Notes under the pieces: model-generated | The model's database searches: none | The model's input: only the letters and a program-made list of their open reading frames with translations | Told to the model about the DNA's origin: nothing | Source: Pleurodeles waltl | Lineage: Eukaryota; Chordata; Amphibia; Caudata; Salamandridae | Reading direction: 5' to 3' | NCBI RefSeq assembly: GCF_031143425.1 | Contig: NC_090450.1 | Span: forward strand, 168,075,486-168,139,485 | Length of the DNA: 64,000 nt | Translations under genes and position numbers: made by a program | Part shown: positions 32,896 through 44,874 of the stretch, in pieces | How the letters are laid out: each line of letters starts with the position of its first letter | How positions within the stretch are numbered: position 1 is the first letter of the stretch

Positions 32896-33904
32896 CATGT
32901 TTAACGTTTCTTGTTTATTACTACTGACATTTTAATTATTAAATAGTTAAGCCGGGACCTGCGATTTTAAACATACTGCTAAATTTGTTGGTTCTATTAC
33001 ATGTCGCAAAGCTGTAGTTTTAACAGTGTTGCATATTCTTTTTTAAACTTTCACTATATTTACATTTGCGGAGTAGACAGTTTTCAGAAAATTAAAAAGA
33101 GGCAGCAAAAAGGGCCCTTCATGAATGTTTAAGGTGTTAGTCAGAGGCAAGGTCGGAGTGGCCTATAAGGCACCTAGACTCTACCCGACGAGCTAGTCTG
33201 ACAGGTCGCTGTATGGGCTGTTTTTTTGGTTGTTTATGTGTCTGTTTTATGCTCTGCTGGGCCACTCTTTCATTCCTTGAAAAATACTTATACAGTATGT
33301 CTTGACATGTTTGAAGCTGCCCCAATAGTCAAACATAAGACACTTTTTGGCTATATAATTCTCTGAATGAGCCTGTTTTATTTTGGTGCCCGGGCCTATT
33401 CCTGTCCCAGTGGACCTGCTCAGGGCTGCCTGACAACTGCTCAACACCTGCAGTTTACTGTCTCCCAGTGGGGTCAGTTGTGAGGTGGACTTCCTGCCTT
33501 CAACTTTTGGCCGTGCACAGCAGGGGTTGGAAGCAGGGTACTTTTTCTTATATAAATCCTACTCCCTCTCACTGGTACAAGGACTGTGAATAGTGAGTCA
33601 CTTTATTTATCCCTAGGAAAGGGCCCATTCTGCTAATCATTAGTTATCTGATTTAACATCCGCACTAGACAGCAACACTTGTATGCCTTTCTTACCACTG
33701 TGCTTGACACCTTTGTGAAGATCTGTTGCACAGCTGCTAATTTTCAGGTGCAAAGGCCCCTGAGTTAAGAGAACCAATCTATTATTATTAATGTAGCAAA
33801 ATACAATTGGTGAGCAACACAGTGAGGCTGGCTGTGTGTTGATTAGCGGCAGCAGTGTAACATCTCGTGAATATCTGAAGAAGAAGATATGTGTAGCAAC
33901 TCAG
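32896..33904. other. Unassigned stretch
   Basis: Nothing supported; open frames on the minus strand at 33137-33447 have no recognisable content. Confidence 0.3.
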
Positions 33905-34385
33905 CTTTGATGCGCCATTTTTCTTGTGCTCCACCTACACCCCCTTAACGACACCATGTGTTCCCCGTATATACAATACGCTGGACAATAGCGTCATGAT
34001 TTATGATGCTATTGTGGTACTTTGCAGATTAGTGCCATAAATTGTGGTGCTAATCCTGCAGAGTAAAGGGAGGCTAATTGAAAGTAATGGGAGCATCATT
34101 TTGACATCTGGCAGGCAGTAAAAATGATGCTAAAAATGGCATGGTGAAATGTAAATTCCGCTGTGCCATTTTTACTGGCATCCCTGCGTGGGAACGCCCT
34201 CCTTTGCATACATTATGCCTGGTATAGGCATAATGTGGAGCAAGGAGTTACAAAGTGCACCAGGCATGCATTGCGCCACTTTGTAAATATGGTGAAGGAG
34301 AACTGCCTCCTCAATGCGACATTAGAGTAAAAATAATTACACTAGTGTGGCGCTAAGGGGTGCTAGTACCTTGTAAATCTGGCCC
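33905..34385 (-). mobile_element. MITE-like repeat fragment
   Basis: Read on the minus strand it starts GGGCCAGATTTACAAGG and continues through TTGCGCCA-like and AAAATGGCGC motifs and a CATTATGCC/GGCATAATG hairpin (around 34213-34234). Style and vocabulary resemble the TTA-flanked MITE at 55.4-56.3 kb. The other end was not identified, so length and class are uncertain. Confidence 0.45.
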
Positions 34386-34678
34386 ATCCATATTTCTGTT
34401 CACATTGCAATCATCACCAATGGCATTTCAACTCTTTCAAATTTGAGTGCCATCATCAGTGCTAAAAAAGATCTTTAGATAGAAGAGCAGATCATTGAAG
34501 AAAGGTGAAGAAATCAATTGATGGGTGTATCCAAGTGTGTCATGAGCCCCCCCCCTTCAACAGTTACTTTAGGGTGGAGTTCTTAATGGACCTCTTCTGT
34601 TTGCAACTCTGACAAAAGCTCATCATTCATTCTAATGAACAATGAGATGATTGAAAAGAGAAATAAGGTTTAGAAGTT
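34386..34678. other. Unassigned stretch before the minisatellite
   Basis: Nothing recognised apart from a C run at 34549. Confidence 0.3.
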
Positions 34679-35425
34679 AAATGGAAGGATAGATAAAAGG
34701 GTGGATGGGTGAAAAGATGGGTGAAGGGATGAGTAAGTGGGTGAAAGGATGGGTGAAAGTGTAGATGGATGAAACAAATGCATGGGTGGGTGCAAGGATG
34801 TGTGAAAGAGTGGATGGGAAGAAGAATATGTGAGTTGAAAGGATGAGTGAAAGGGCGATGTGTGAATGTGTGGATGAGTGAAAGGGTGGATGGGTGTAAG
34901 GATTGGTGAAAGGATGCATGGATGAGTGAAAGGGTGGATGGGTAAAAGGATATGTGAGAGGGTGAAAGGGTGGATGGGTAAAAGGATGCATGGATGCGTG
35001 ACAGGATGGGTGAATGTGTCAATGCTTGAAAGAATGTTGGGATGAGTATCAGGAAGGGTGAAAGAATGCATTGGTGGGTGATAGGATGGATTAATGGTAG
35101 ATAGTGAAAGGATGCATGGGTGGGCATGGGAACAGATGACTGCTTTGACGGGTGAAATGATGCAGGAGGAAATGATGAGTGAAAAGATGGGTGAAAGAAT
35201 ATGTGGGTGGGTAAAAGGATGGGTGAAAGAGTGTGTGGATGAAAGGACGTGCGGGTGGGTGAAATGGTGGATGGGTGAAAGTATGTGTGAGTGGGTGAAA
35301 GCATAGATTGGTGAATGAATGGAAGGATGAATAGGTGGGTGGAAGGGTGAAAGGATGGAAGGGTGTAAAGATGGATGAATGGATACATTGATGAATTGAT
35401 CATGAAAGAGTGAATAATAGATGAA
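34679..35425 (+). repeat. 12-bp minisatellite based on GGATGGGTGAAA
   Basis: About 750 bases of diverged 12-bp units with 4-bp sub-structure (GGAT, GGGT, GAAA). The purine bias leaves a 270-codon open frame on the minus strand made only of His/Pro/Ser/Phe/Thr repeats, which is not a gene. Confidence 0.93.
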
Positions 35426-35678
35426 AGAATGGATGACAAAATGTAAGGGTGAAATGGTAGTTATCAGTGAGTCTGTGGCAAGGTGAAAGAATGATTGGAT
35501 AAATGTTTGGAAGAGACAAGGGAACTCTTCTGGGTAGGGACAGGCTCCGTTCCTTCACTTGCTTGGTTCCATCAGAGCTTAGTTCAAAGTGGGGGTTAAT
35601 TTAATTTTCTGGCTGATTGTATGTAAGCAAGAATGAATCATTTTCCTGGAAGAAGACTTTGAATAAGTTACTAGGGTC

Positions 35679-35828
35679 CTCTTATCGATTAAGGATCACT
35701 CGGCTGCAGAAATTCAGCATTTGAGTGAGTACGCCCAGATGATGAAGATTGGGATGATCGTCTCAGATTGTAGGTGGGATGCCAGCGCATCCCAATGTCC
35801 ACGCTCGAATGCTGAAATTCTGCAGCCC
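35679..35828. ncRNA. 5.8S-like 5' end leading into a foldback (uncertain)
   Basis: CTCTTA (35679-35684) then GGATCACTCGGCT (35693-35705) matches the start of 5.8S rRNA with slightly altered spacing. From there 5.8S similarity is lost. GGCTGCAGAAATTCAGCATT and the next four bases (35702-35725) pair with 35804-35827 at 22 of 24 positions, and a perfect GGGATGC/GCATCCC hairpin sits inside (35776-35793). It may be an rRNA-derived retrotransposed foldback or an unknown structured RNA. Confidence 0.35.
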
Positions 35829-35829
35829 A

Positions 35830-38260
35830 ATAATCCTTTATTGATGCTCGGACCCTTGTCACAGTGTAATCACTTGTTTGAAAATGCCTTTGAAACTGTT
35901 AATATAAACTATAAACTTTAATTAATGGATCCAGTTCTCTTGATCTTCAATGATATATTCAACTGGTGATTGATTGTGGATTAATGTTAATGTAATTGGT
36001 TATCCCACTCAGAACTACTGCCTGTATGTGTTTAAATGTCTCTTGTTCTAGGTTGTTTTTTGGCTGACCCTGTTTTTAAAACATATTTTTAATATTTAAC
36101 GGAGCGTCGAGGTGACAAGCAATGTACTAATAACATAGAGTCAATGTTGTCACACTTTCCTCAACTATTTCTATATTCAATTCCAAGAACGCTTTTAAGA
36201 CAATTGCTATGGGATTTGTAGAAAGTTCATATTCTGAAAACAAAACTATGAAAGTGAAACTCAATTTCTACCTGTAAGTTTCAAGGAAATATATTAATTG
36301 CACTGGGGAATTGCCTGCATTGCTAGAAAGGTCCGCACCTTGCCGATATCACAATAGAATGCAAATTCTTCTTTCAATGTCTCTTGGAATTTCAGTGTGA
36401 TTTCCACATGATTTTCAGCCCAATTATCAAGGCAAATTTAGCATAACTCTGGAAATTCCACTTTGATCAGGTATTTCCTTCAAATGAAAAACTGTTTGCT
36501 TTGAATAGTCGTCCTTTATTTCTACATACATGTAAGTTAATTCTCATATGTCCTACTTCAGAGGTTCATTTTCGTACACCCAATACAGAATATTTAAATA
36601 TGTTTGCTGTCCTGCCTCTCTAACCTAATGCTCTGATTTAGTGGAAACCAAAGCCAATATCTGTTTACTATAATACATGAATATGCGCCGCCCTTCCTCC
36701 CTATATGAATTCTCTCATCCTGTGGAATACGAAGCTAGCAGCGGAGGGTCCTCCGCTATGGAGGAGGATTGCCACCTCCTCCCTGCTAGCAGCTGCAAAA
36801 CTTGAAAAATCAAACAATAATAAAGCATGTTTATTATTGTTTTATTTTTGTCCATAGCGTTAAATCTAGGGGCCAGAGCCCTGGGGATGACAAGCACGAG
36901 GGGGAGTGGTAGGTGAACTGTTGTCACTGCGCATGTGGGTTTGGCCAGCCGTCTCAGGTCGGGCAACCCGACATGCACACTGAGCTGTCTCAAACTCGAG
37001 CTGTGTTGCCGGGTTGGAGACAGCAGGCACAGACTCTGGGAGCTGAAATCAAGGGTGCCCAGGCCAATTCTGACGCTGCTTTCATGCTGTCAGCAGCATG
37101 AGAGCAGCGTAGGGGTTGGCCATAGGGTCATCTGGGAGCCTATGCCTGAAGTAGAGCCAGAAGAGCAGCGATGCAGTTGCAATGCAGGTAAGTTATTTTT
37201 GTTGTTGTGTTTTTTGTTTTCTCCCCCTGCCCTGCCACTTTTCCCATACATCACTGAGCCTGGAAGCTAGTGAGTATTTTGTAATTTAGTCACACAAAAG
37301 GTGATGGAAAGATGTTTGCAATAAGTCATAGTTTATCATAACAAGCATAAAAACAATTAACACAAAAGAATTAACACAAAATTCACAATTGAAACAATTA
37401 AAACGACATATCCAAAGATTAATCATTAAATCATTGACCAAATGAGACTTTCTAAGACGGGACCCTTAGATTAATACCACATAGCTGTGATTTTCTATAC
37501 TCATAATTGAATAACAAGTACATAGTAACACCAAGCAACAATTAGATATGGAGTATGTTTGGCCCATTTATTATGAGTTTCCAAATTATATATTGCAACA
37601 ACCAGTTCTTGCCAAATAGCACTGTTTTTGTAAACCTTATTTAATCATTTTGAAGTATAGTGACAAGACGTCAAAACAAAATGACAATAGTCGGAGATTA
37701 GTACATCGGTAACATAAAAATAGCAGCCCGTCTGACACCTCATACAGCTGTGCATTTCCATTTCACTATATCTTGGATATCCAAAGTAGAATACTTACTG
37801 TTCCCTCGAGAAGTCAAATCCAAGGCAGGAACCCAGTTGTAAATTATCATTGCATATAACCACTCTTCAAGGCATGTGCATTTACATCTGGCAAATGTGT
37901 TGTTAGATAGAGTAATCAGAAGTCCATTAGCCCAAACCCATGGTCGTTAAATAGTTATGCCAGTTGCCCCATGTGGCCTTTGGTCTCTCAGTTGGTGGCT
38001 GCATCAAGAAGTACAAAATAGCCTTATAGCCTACTGTCAAGGTCTATACCGGTTGTTAAAGGCCCTGGTCCTGAGTTACAGGCCTGAGCCTCAAACAAGG
38101 CTCTATAAAGAGGGAAGGGGTAATAACCAGTATATTGTGAGGCAGAAGGGCTTAAAGTCTTATAGAAGATTCCGTCCACTGATGATACAATGTTCTAAAT
38201 TAGAAAGGGAGTGACAGAAAAGCAGAAATTGGAATTCTGAAGCAGCTAGCTTAAACAAAA
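35830..38260. other. Unassigned stretch
   Basis: No gene supported. Notable only for CAATAATAAA/TTTATTATTG (36815-36839), a 10-bp perfect hairpin that places AATAAA on both strands, and a GCTAGCAG...CTGCTAGC foldback around 36731-36790 that may be a small MITE. Confidence 0.35.
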
Positions 38261-38261
38261 T

Positions 38262-38363
38262 CATCATAACATAAAACATAACATAACATACCATAGCACA
38301 GCACAACACACCACAACACAACACAACATAACAGAACATAATATAACATAACACAGCATAACA
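38262..38363. repeat. Pentanucleotide microsatellite (ACATA/ACACA)n
   Basis: About 100 bases of imperfect 5-bp units (CATAA, CACAA) directly abutting the start of a family 1 repeat. Confidence 0.85.
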
Positions 38364-39083
38364 TGGGTAGGAAAGTACCCTCTTTTTGGCATGGTTACCC
38401 CCACTTTTTGCCTGCTGTCAGTGTGTTTTGAATGTGTTCACTAGGATCCTGGTAACCAGGACCCTATTGACTGTGCTCTCTCCCTCTAAATTTGGTTGTT
38501 TGAGATTCAGCACACCCACAATTGGCATACTGGTAATCCCATGTAAGTCTCTAGTATATTGTACGCAGGTACCCAGGGCATTGGAGCACCAGAGATTCCC
38601 CATGGGCTGCAGCATGTATTGTACCTCCCATGGGAGCCCATGTAAAATGTGCCTGCAGGCCTGCCATTGCAGTCTGCGTGAAAGAGTGCATGCACCCTTT
38701 CACTACAGGTCACTGCACCAGGTTACTGTAGGTCACCCCTAGGGTACGCCCTCCTAGTCCAGAGAGCAGGGTGCAGGTACCTGTGTGTGAGGGCACCCCT
38801 GCGTGAGCAGAAGTGCCCTATGAATTCCAGCTCCATTCCACTGGACTTCATAAGTGCGGGGAAGCCATTTTATCTGTGTACTGGACACAATGTCCAGCTA
38901 AATAATGGTAACTCTGAACCTGGGCATTTTTGGCATCAAACATGTTGGAATCATACCCCAATACTGATGCCAGTATTGGTTGTATGGCTCCATGCACTCT
39001 GGGGGTTCCTTAGAGGAACCCCAGCATTGCTCCTACTAATCTTCTGGGGTTTTCTGGACAGCCCGCACTGCTGCCACACCTTT
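38364..39083 (+). repeat. Long repeat, family 1, copy 2 (truncated)
   Basis: It starts GGGTAGGAAAGTACCCTC followed by GGCATGGTTACCCCCAC, aligning with the start of the 5081 copy, and shares TGGGCTGCAGCAT, CAGGCCTGCCA and GTGCGGGG blocks. It breaks off where another family 1 copy begins at 39084. Subfamily differences are numerous, so copies 1 and 2 are not recent duplicates of each other. Confidence 0.75.
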
Positions 39084-41298
39084 GTGAGAAAGTAGCCTCT
39101 TTCTAGCATGGTTACCCCCACTATTGGCCTGTTTCTGAGTGAATGTCAGTGCGTTTTTACTGTGTCACTGGGATCCTGCTAGCCAGGACCCCAGTGCTCA
39201 TAGATAAAAACCTATAAGTCAGTATGTTTTGCCTGTCTCACAGGGATCCTGCTAGCCAGGACCCCAGTGCTCATAGTTTGTGGCCTAATGTGTATGCCTG
39301 CATAGTGCCTAACAGTGTCACTGAGGCTCTGCTAATCAGAACCTCAGTGCTTATGCTCTCTCTGCTTTTAAATTTGTCACTGTAGGCCAGTGACTTCATT
39401 TACCAATTTCAATTGGCACGCTGGACCCCCCTTATAAGTCCCTAGTATATGGTACCTAGGTACCCAGGGCATTGGGGTTCCAGGACATCCATATGGGCTG
39501 CAGCATTTATTTTGCCACCCATAGGGAGCTCCGACAAACTCTTACACAGGACTGCCATTGCAGCCTGCGTGAAATAGTGCACACACTATTTCACAGCCAT
39601 TTTCACTGCACTTAAGTATTTTATAAGTCATCTTTAATACATATGTCTAACCTTTACTTGCTGAAGATTAGGTGCAAAGTTACTAAGTGTGAGGGCACCC
39701 TTGCACTAGTAAATGTGCCCCCACATAGTTCACGGCCAAATCCCCGGAATTTTTGAGTGCGGGGACACCATTACATGCATGCACTACATATAGGTCAATA
39801 CCTATATGTAGCTTCACAATGGTAACTCCGAATATGGCCATGTAACATGTCTAAGATCATGGAATTGTCCCCCCATTCAAAATATGGTATTGGGGAGCCA
39901 ATTCCATGCATCCTGGGGGCTCCACCATGGACCCCCCAATACTGCTAAACCAGCTCTCTGAGGCTTGCACTGCAGCTACAGCTGTTGACACCTCACAGAC
40001 AGGGTTCTGCCCTCCTGGGGTCTGGGCAGCCCAGTCCCAGGAAGGCAGAACAAAGCATTTCCTCTAAGAGCAGGGTGTTACACCCTCTCCCTTTGAAAAT
40101 AGGTGTTACAGGCTGGGGAGGGGTAGCCTCCCCCAGCCTCTGGAAATGCTTTGAAGGGCACAGATGGTGCCCTCCTTCCATAAACCAGTCTACACCAGTT
40201 CAGGGACCAATTCCCCCCTGCTCTGGCGGGAAACTGGACAAAGGAAAGGGGAGTTACAACTCCCCTATCCATCACCACCTCAGGGGTGGTGCCCAGAACC
40301 CCTCCAGTGTTCCCCAGACTTCAGCCATCTTGCTTTGCAAGGTGTGGGGACACTCTGGAGGACTCTGAGTGGCCAGTGCCAGCAGGTGACTTCAGAGACC
40401 CCTCCTGATAGGTCCATACCTGATAAGGTATCCCCTCTTCCTCCTCATACAGAGTTGAGGCTCCCACATCCATCCTGGGTCCATCCAGCACCATTTTGAT
40501 GCAAAGCGCACTTTTGTTGTAGCCAAGGTTTGTTGGTGACTTCCAACACGAAATCTCATCTCCAACAATCTTCACGCCGTGGGACATCTTTTGCATCATG
40601 CAGGAATCCGCTGGCATCTTCCTAGGAAGCATTTCTGCAGTCTTCAACTAACTGGGGACTCTTCTTTTGCACCCTCTTCTGGGTTGGCAGGGGCTCCTGT
40701 CCTTCCTGAAACTTCTTTTGACTTCTGGACTTAGTCCCCTTCCTTTGCAGGTCTTTAGGTCCAATAATACAGCAGTTGTTCTTTGCAGACTTGGTTGGCT
40801 GCTGCAAAATCCCCAAAACGAGGTGTAGTGTGTCCTAAGGAAACTTGCAGTACTTTACTCCTGCTTTTCTGTGCTCTGGGGTGGAGTAATTTACTTACCT
40901 TTACTGTATTCCTACTCTCCCAGCGATTCTGCACACGCTACACTTGTCTAGGGGGGGAATTTGTGATTCACATTCCACTTTCTTAGTATATGGTTTGTGT
41001 TGCCCGTAGACATATTTTCTGCCATTGCATTCTATAGGATTTCCTACTGTTTGCATTATTCTATGACTATTTACCTCCAGAAGGAGTATTGTCTCTAAGA
41101 TATTTTTGGTACTGTGTCACCCAAATAAATACATTTATTTTTTGGTAACACTGAGTACTGTCTTTACTTGTGTATAAGTACTGTGTAACTATAAGTGGTA
41201 TTGCATGAGCTTTGCATGTCTCCTAGTTCAGCCTAAACTGCTCTGCTTAGCAACCTCTATCAGCCTAAGATGCTAGAACACTACTACTTCACTAATAA
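39084..41298 (+). repeat. Long repeat, family 1, copy 3 (3' end missing)
   Basis: It opens TGTGAGAAAGTAGCCTCTTT and follows the 5081 copy in order: two CAGGACCCCAGTGCTCATA blocks, GGGGTTCCAGGA, ACCTATATGTAGCTTCACAA, the GGAAAGGGGAGT block, AATAAATACATTTATTTTT near 41123, then GTCTCCTAGTTCAGCCTAA. It lacks several hundred central bases and stops near CACTAATAAG, about 80 bases short of the family's end, where the L1 fragment starts. Confidence 0.8.
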
Positions 41299-41299
41299 G

Positions 41300-42955
41300 A
41301 AAAAAGAAAGACGGAAGGGAAGATGGTCATAGGAAAAAGCGCTCACAATGAATCACCAAATTTGCATAATAACAAATTAATTGTATGCACGGTGCTCCTG
41401 GCAGGAGGATCCTCCCCACTCCTCCTATGTTTCTACACAAGAGAAACGAAACAACTTGCGTCGCCGGACATGTTTAGGTACTATTTGGCTTTCCAAATGA
41501 AAAACATTAGAATCTTATTGAATAAAAAGTCAGAGTATGATTTAGTCTGGAGAGCGTTAACGGCACATCTTGAGGAAGGAGCAGATCATTTCTTACATAA
41601 ATTCGGACACCCTAGGTACTTTAAGAAGGTTCGTTTGTAACTTCCCAGACATGCGTGCAATGTTTGGATGTATTTTCGGAGGGCGTTAGAGATACCTTAC
41701 TTCTGCAGTTCAGCTCCCATTTGGGACTCACCTGGTACCCCTGAATGCCTTATCGACAAATTATCAATTCCCTTGAGAGCGAGCGGGATGGTAAGATGGG
41801 GCCAGATAACAGATGGATCTGAATTGTTAAGTTGGTGTGCATTCCAGGAAGCTACTGGAGGGACAGTTTCCAGATTCAAGTACTTTCAGATATCTAGTTG
41901 GGTAAATTCTCGATTAGCAGAAGAAATAGGGAGGTGCGTATGGGAAGGGAAATTAAACCAGAAAATCATTAATAAAGAGGTTGCATTGTGGTATCATGCT
42001 TTGCTGGAAACAGCAGAGGATAGTGCATCCCTTCCCTTGTCGAAGTGGGGGGCGATTTTTCCAACATCAGACGTTATAGCACTGTGGCAAAAGTCTTGTT
42101 CAGAACTGTGGTTTACTACTAGTACAGCAGGGTTGAAGAAAAATCACCTGTTTACACTCCATAGGGTTTACTGGTCACCGGCTAGATTAACAGCTATTGG
42201 GAAAACCCAGAAAAACTGTCCAAGATGTGGGGAAGACAAGGCAGACGATATTCACATGTTTTGGCAATGTTCTAAGTTGTTGAATTATTGGGGGGATATA
42301 GGGAGTACCTTAAAGGTAATCTTTAACGTTAATTTAGTTTTAAATCTATCAACAGTGGTGTTTGGGGTCTGGGAACAGGGTACAAAGTACCGGAGACTGT
42401 CAGTACATCAGGAGCATCTGTTGTTTATATTAATCCTCTTAGCTAGACGAGAGATATGTCGTAAATGGATTGATCCTCTCCCTCCCCGTCAGTTGGACTG
42501 GCAAACTTCTGTAAATCGAATATGCACAATGGAACAACGAGGTCCCCTCTCTAGAAAAGAAAATTTTTGGATGCACTGGGAAAATGTTTATCAATAGTGT
42601 ATTATTTTGTGCTGTATAGGTTTTCTGTTTGGTCTCTTCCTCTTGAACTTTTGAACTCTTAAGTCCAATGATTAGAACTCCCCCATACCCTTTTGGGTGC
42701 TGCTTTGGTTATGATCAGGTCCTAGGAAATAATAATACTTGATCGATGACATATGTTTGGGAAAAGTACAATTAACAGAACAGGAGGGGCAGCTTAGCTG
42801 TGGTATGGGTTATATACCCGGAGGTATGCCGTTGTCTGCCGGGCCTGTGCTTTTGCCCATTAACCAAAGCATGGGTGACGAAATGAGGAAAAAAAAAAGA
42901 AAAAAAAGAGAAACGAAACAACGACAGCAGATGTCAAGGCACTCGTGAATAAAAG
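41300..42955 (+). pseudogene. L1-clade LINE, 5'-truncated ORF2 3' end
   Basis: Frames at 41323-41640 and 41668-42597 together cover the end of an L1-type ORF2. The first has FRYYLAFQMKNI, the segment behind the reverse-transcriptase palm. The second ends with CPRCGEDKADDIHMFWQC, the CCHC-like C-terminal motif of L1, and a WIDPLPPRQLDWQ segment. A frameshift near 41640 separates them. Roughly 350 bases of 3' UTR follow, with an A/G-rich run (42889-42920) and AATAAA near 42949. The reverse-transcriptase core and endonuclease are absent, as is typical of truncated insertions. Confidence 0.8.
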
Positions 42956-43076
42956 TTCAATCATCCATGGGTTTTATGTCTTGGTGTCTTGTTCATAGCC
43001 ATCAAACATAAGCCGGACCAGGAAGATTGGCAATGGTTCAATTTATTCTTGAAACGAGATATCCATTAAAGCAAAC

Positions 43077-43137
43077 AACAGCCAACACGTGTTTCGTTCT
43101 GTGAGAAAATAATCTCAAAGACTTCATCAGGGCTTCG
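43077..43137 (-). ncRNA. Hammerhead ribozyme candidate with intact core boxes
   Basis: On the minus strand: AGCC, CTGATGA (43130-43124), a stem II of about nine pairs (GTCTTTGAGA with TCTCACAGAAC, one mismatch and one bulge), GAAAC (43095-43091), a minimal stem III (CACGTG) and GTT followed by GGCT, which pairs with AGCC as stem I. All core nucleotides of the CUGANGA and GAAA boxes are present. Minimal hammerheads of this type in Penelope-like elements often act as dimers (established); self-cleavage of this copy is not shown. Confidence 0.6.
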
Positions 43138-43161
43138 TGAATTATAGAGAAAAAGAACTGT

Positions 43162-43222
43162 GTTCCATGTCTCGTGCGGCGTTGTGTCACAACGAATGGG
43201 AGCGCCGCACGATACATGGAAC
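43162..43222. repeat. Strong 20-bp hairpin
   Basis: GTTCCATGTCTCGTGCGGCG (43162-43181) pairs with 43203-43222 at 19 of 20 positions. The 21-base loop itself holds TTGTGTCACAA, a second small hairpin. It lies between the hammerhead motif and the minus-strand family 1 fragment. Confidence 0.85.
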
Positions 43223-43223
43223 G

Positions 43224-43520
43224 CGGCTCTCTAGAGGTAGCTGTGGATGAGCAGCCAAGACCTATCTAGGAGACATGCAAAGCTTATGCAACACCACTAT
43301 AGTCACACAGCACTTATACAAGAAAGAACCACACAGTCTTACAAAAATAAAGGTACTTTATTATGGTAACACAAATACTAAAATATTGTGTAGGGAATAC
43401 CCCAAATGGAGATAAGTAAACACCCTATTATATATCAGTAAATTGCAATAGGCATTGATAAAAGCAATAGGAAACAGTGAGGGCCCTAGGGGAGGGCCAA
43501 ACCATATACTAAAAAAGTGG
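43224..43520 (-). repeat. Long repeat, family 1, copy 4 fragment (minus strand)
   Basis: The reverse complement reads TTTTAGTATATGGTTTG, then AATAAAGTACCTTTATTTTT and GTCTCCTAG, matching the last ~300 bases of the 5081 copy. Only this 3' portion is present. Confidence 0.75.
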
Positions 43521-44874
43521 TCTACATAACTGACACTGTCTCATACTTGTCAGATTTGATTAATAGCTCTATGGTGGCTTCCATGATAATGTGCAGCAAC
43601 TGGCCACTATATTTTCAGGTATTACTGCATGATAACCCTCATTCTGTCAACAGAGGAGGACGGCTGTGGTGCAATGTCTCCAACCTACATCCACATTGTC
43701 AGCAAAGCCCTACTGCCCTAATAATGCACAGAACAGGCACCAGTAACTCTAGGATTGTAATGACTTTCAACTTAAACATCAGATACATATGATGGAAGTT
43801 GGGTGTCAAGACAAGGCAAAGTTGTGGATGAGAATACCTAGACTGCAAGGTGTACAAGGAACAGGTGTGGTTTTTCTGCAAAGAAGAAAAATCAGAATAT
43901 CTTAAAAACTTGCCAATAAATGTATGTGCTAAAATTTGAATTATCTGTAGAGAACTGACCAAAAAATGCCTGTTAAACACAAATATCCTGATATAGATCC
44001 TCATTCTTGTGATTTATTAATTTCAAAAATATTACTGGATTTTTTCGCTTCACCTTGACCAAATTTAGCTCAAAGTCCCTGCTTCTGTCAGGTGAGTTAG
44101 GAATTCAAGGTACACCCAGGAGTAGACCCGGTGAACATTTACAATCTGATCACCTCAAATGCTGTAGCACTACGCAGGGACACCTTATGTTTTTGTGGGG
44201 GCTCTGGGCCAGACATAATTTGGAGGCCCCTGTTCGTAACTGCTTCGAATTTATGATCGAGTTTCAGCTCTTTCAAGCCCTCTTTGGCCAAGTAACCGAC
44301 AGTGCACAGGCACACTGGTCCAAATTGTGAATGTCTTTGCATCTAATGTTCAGGGATAGAGATATGTGTTTTCAATATTGTAATACAGCAGCAGCTCACT
44401 AATATTACTGCAAACAATCTCTGTGAAACCCTCCCATTTCTTATATATGATGTCCTGTTTTGATAAAAAAATATTTTTTTATGGATGTTACATGAAAAAT
44501 AAACTCAACGTTGTCTGCAAAATGTCAGTAATGGGCTCACACCTTAATCACATTAAAAATAAAATAAATGAAAACACTATTTACAGCAATCTGTTTAAGA
44601 ATTCTTAGAACATTGGAATGTTGAGAGCTCCTGTGAAGGAAATGGAGTGCTCTGGGTTTCTAATGGGTTATTGAAGTCCGGAGCAGCAAAAATCCAATCT
44701 TGGTCTGTTGCTATAAACAAAGGCCTCACCAAGCCTGAGGAGATTGAAGTCCCCCCGGGATCCATGAGGCCTTTGTTTTATTTATTAGAACATTTTTCCC
44801 TCTAGTGGTGGAATGTTCTAACAGCCTTAGAGCCCACCATAGCTGGGCTATACAGACCATTGAAGGCCTGCTCC
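43521..44874. other. Unassigned stretch
   Basis: No gene supported. Short frames at 43699-44004 (-) and 44055-44330 (+) show no domain. GAACATT/AATGTTC makes a small hairpin near 44788-44818. The stretch ends with GCTCC, the left target duplication of the gypsy element. Confidence 0.3.

Larger units (their letters stand above)
42956..43223 (-). mobile_element. Penelope-like terminal fragment with hammerhead motif
   Basis: Read on the minus strand this contains a hammerhead core, then TTTAATGGATATCTCGTTTC and AATAAATTGAACCATTGCC, resembling the segment after the 2.53-kb motif. No reverse transcriptase or GIY-YIG endonuclease lies in the window, so the assignment rests on the ribozyme and the paired copies. 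The hairpin at 43162-43222 is just upstream in this orientation. Confidence 0.55.

Noticed and set aside
34627..35439. 270-codon minus-strand open frame
   Set aside because: It is wholly composed of the 12-bp minisatellite read in one frame (His/Pro/Ser/Phe repeats), with parallel open frames beside it.
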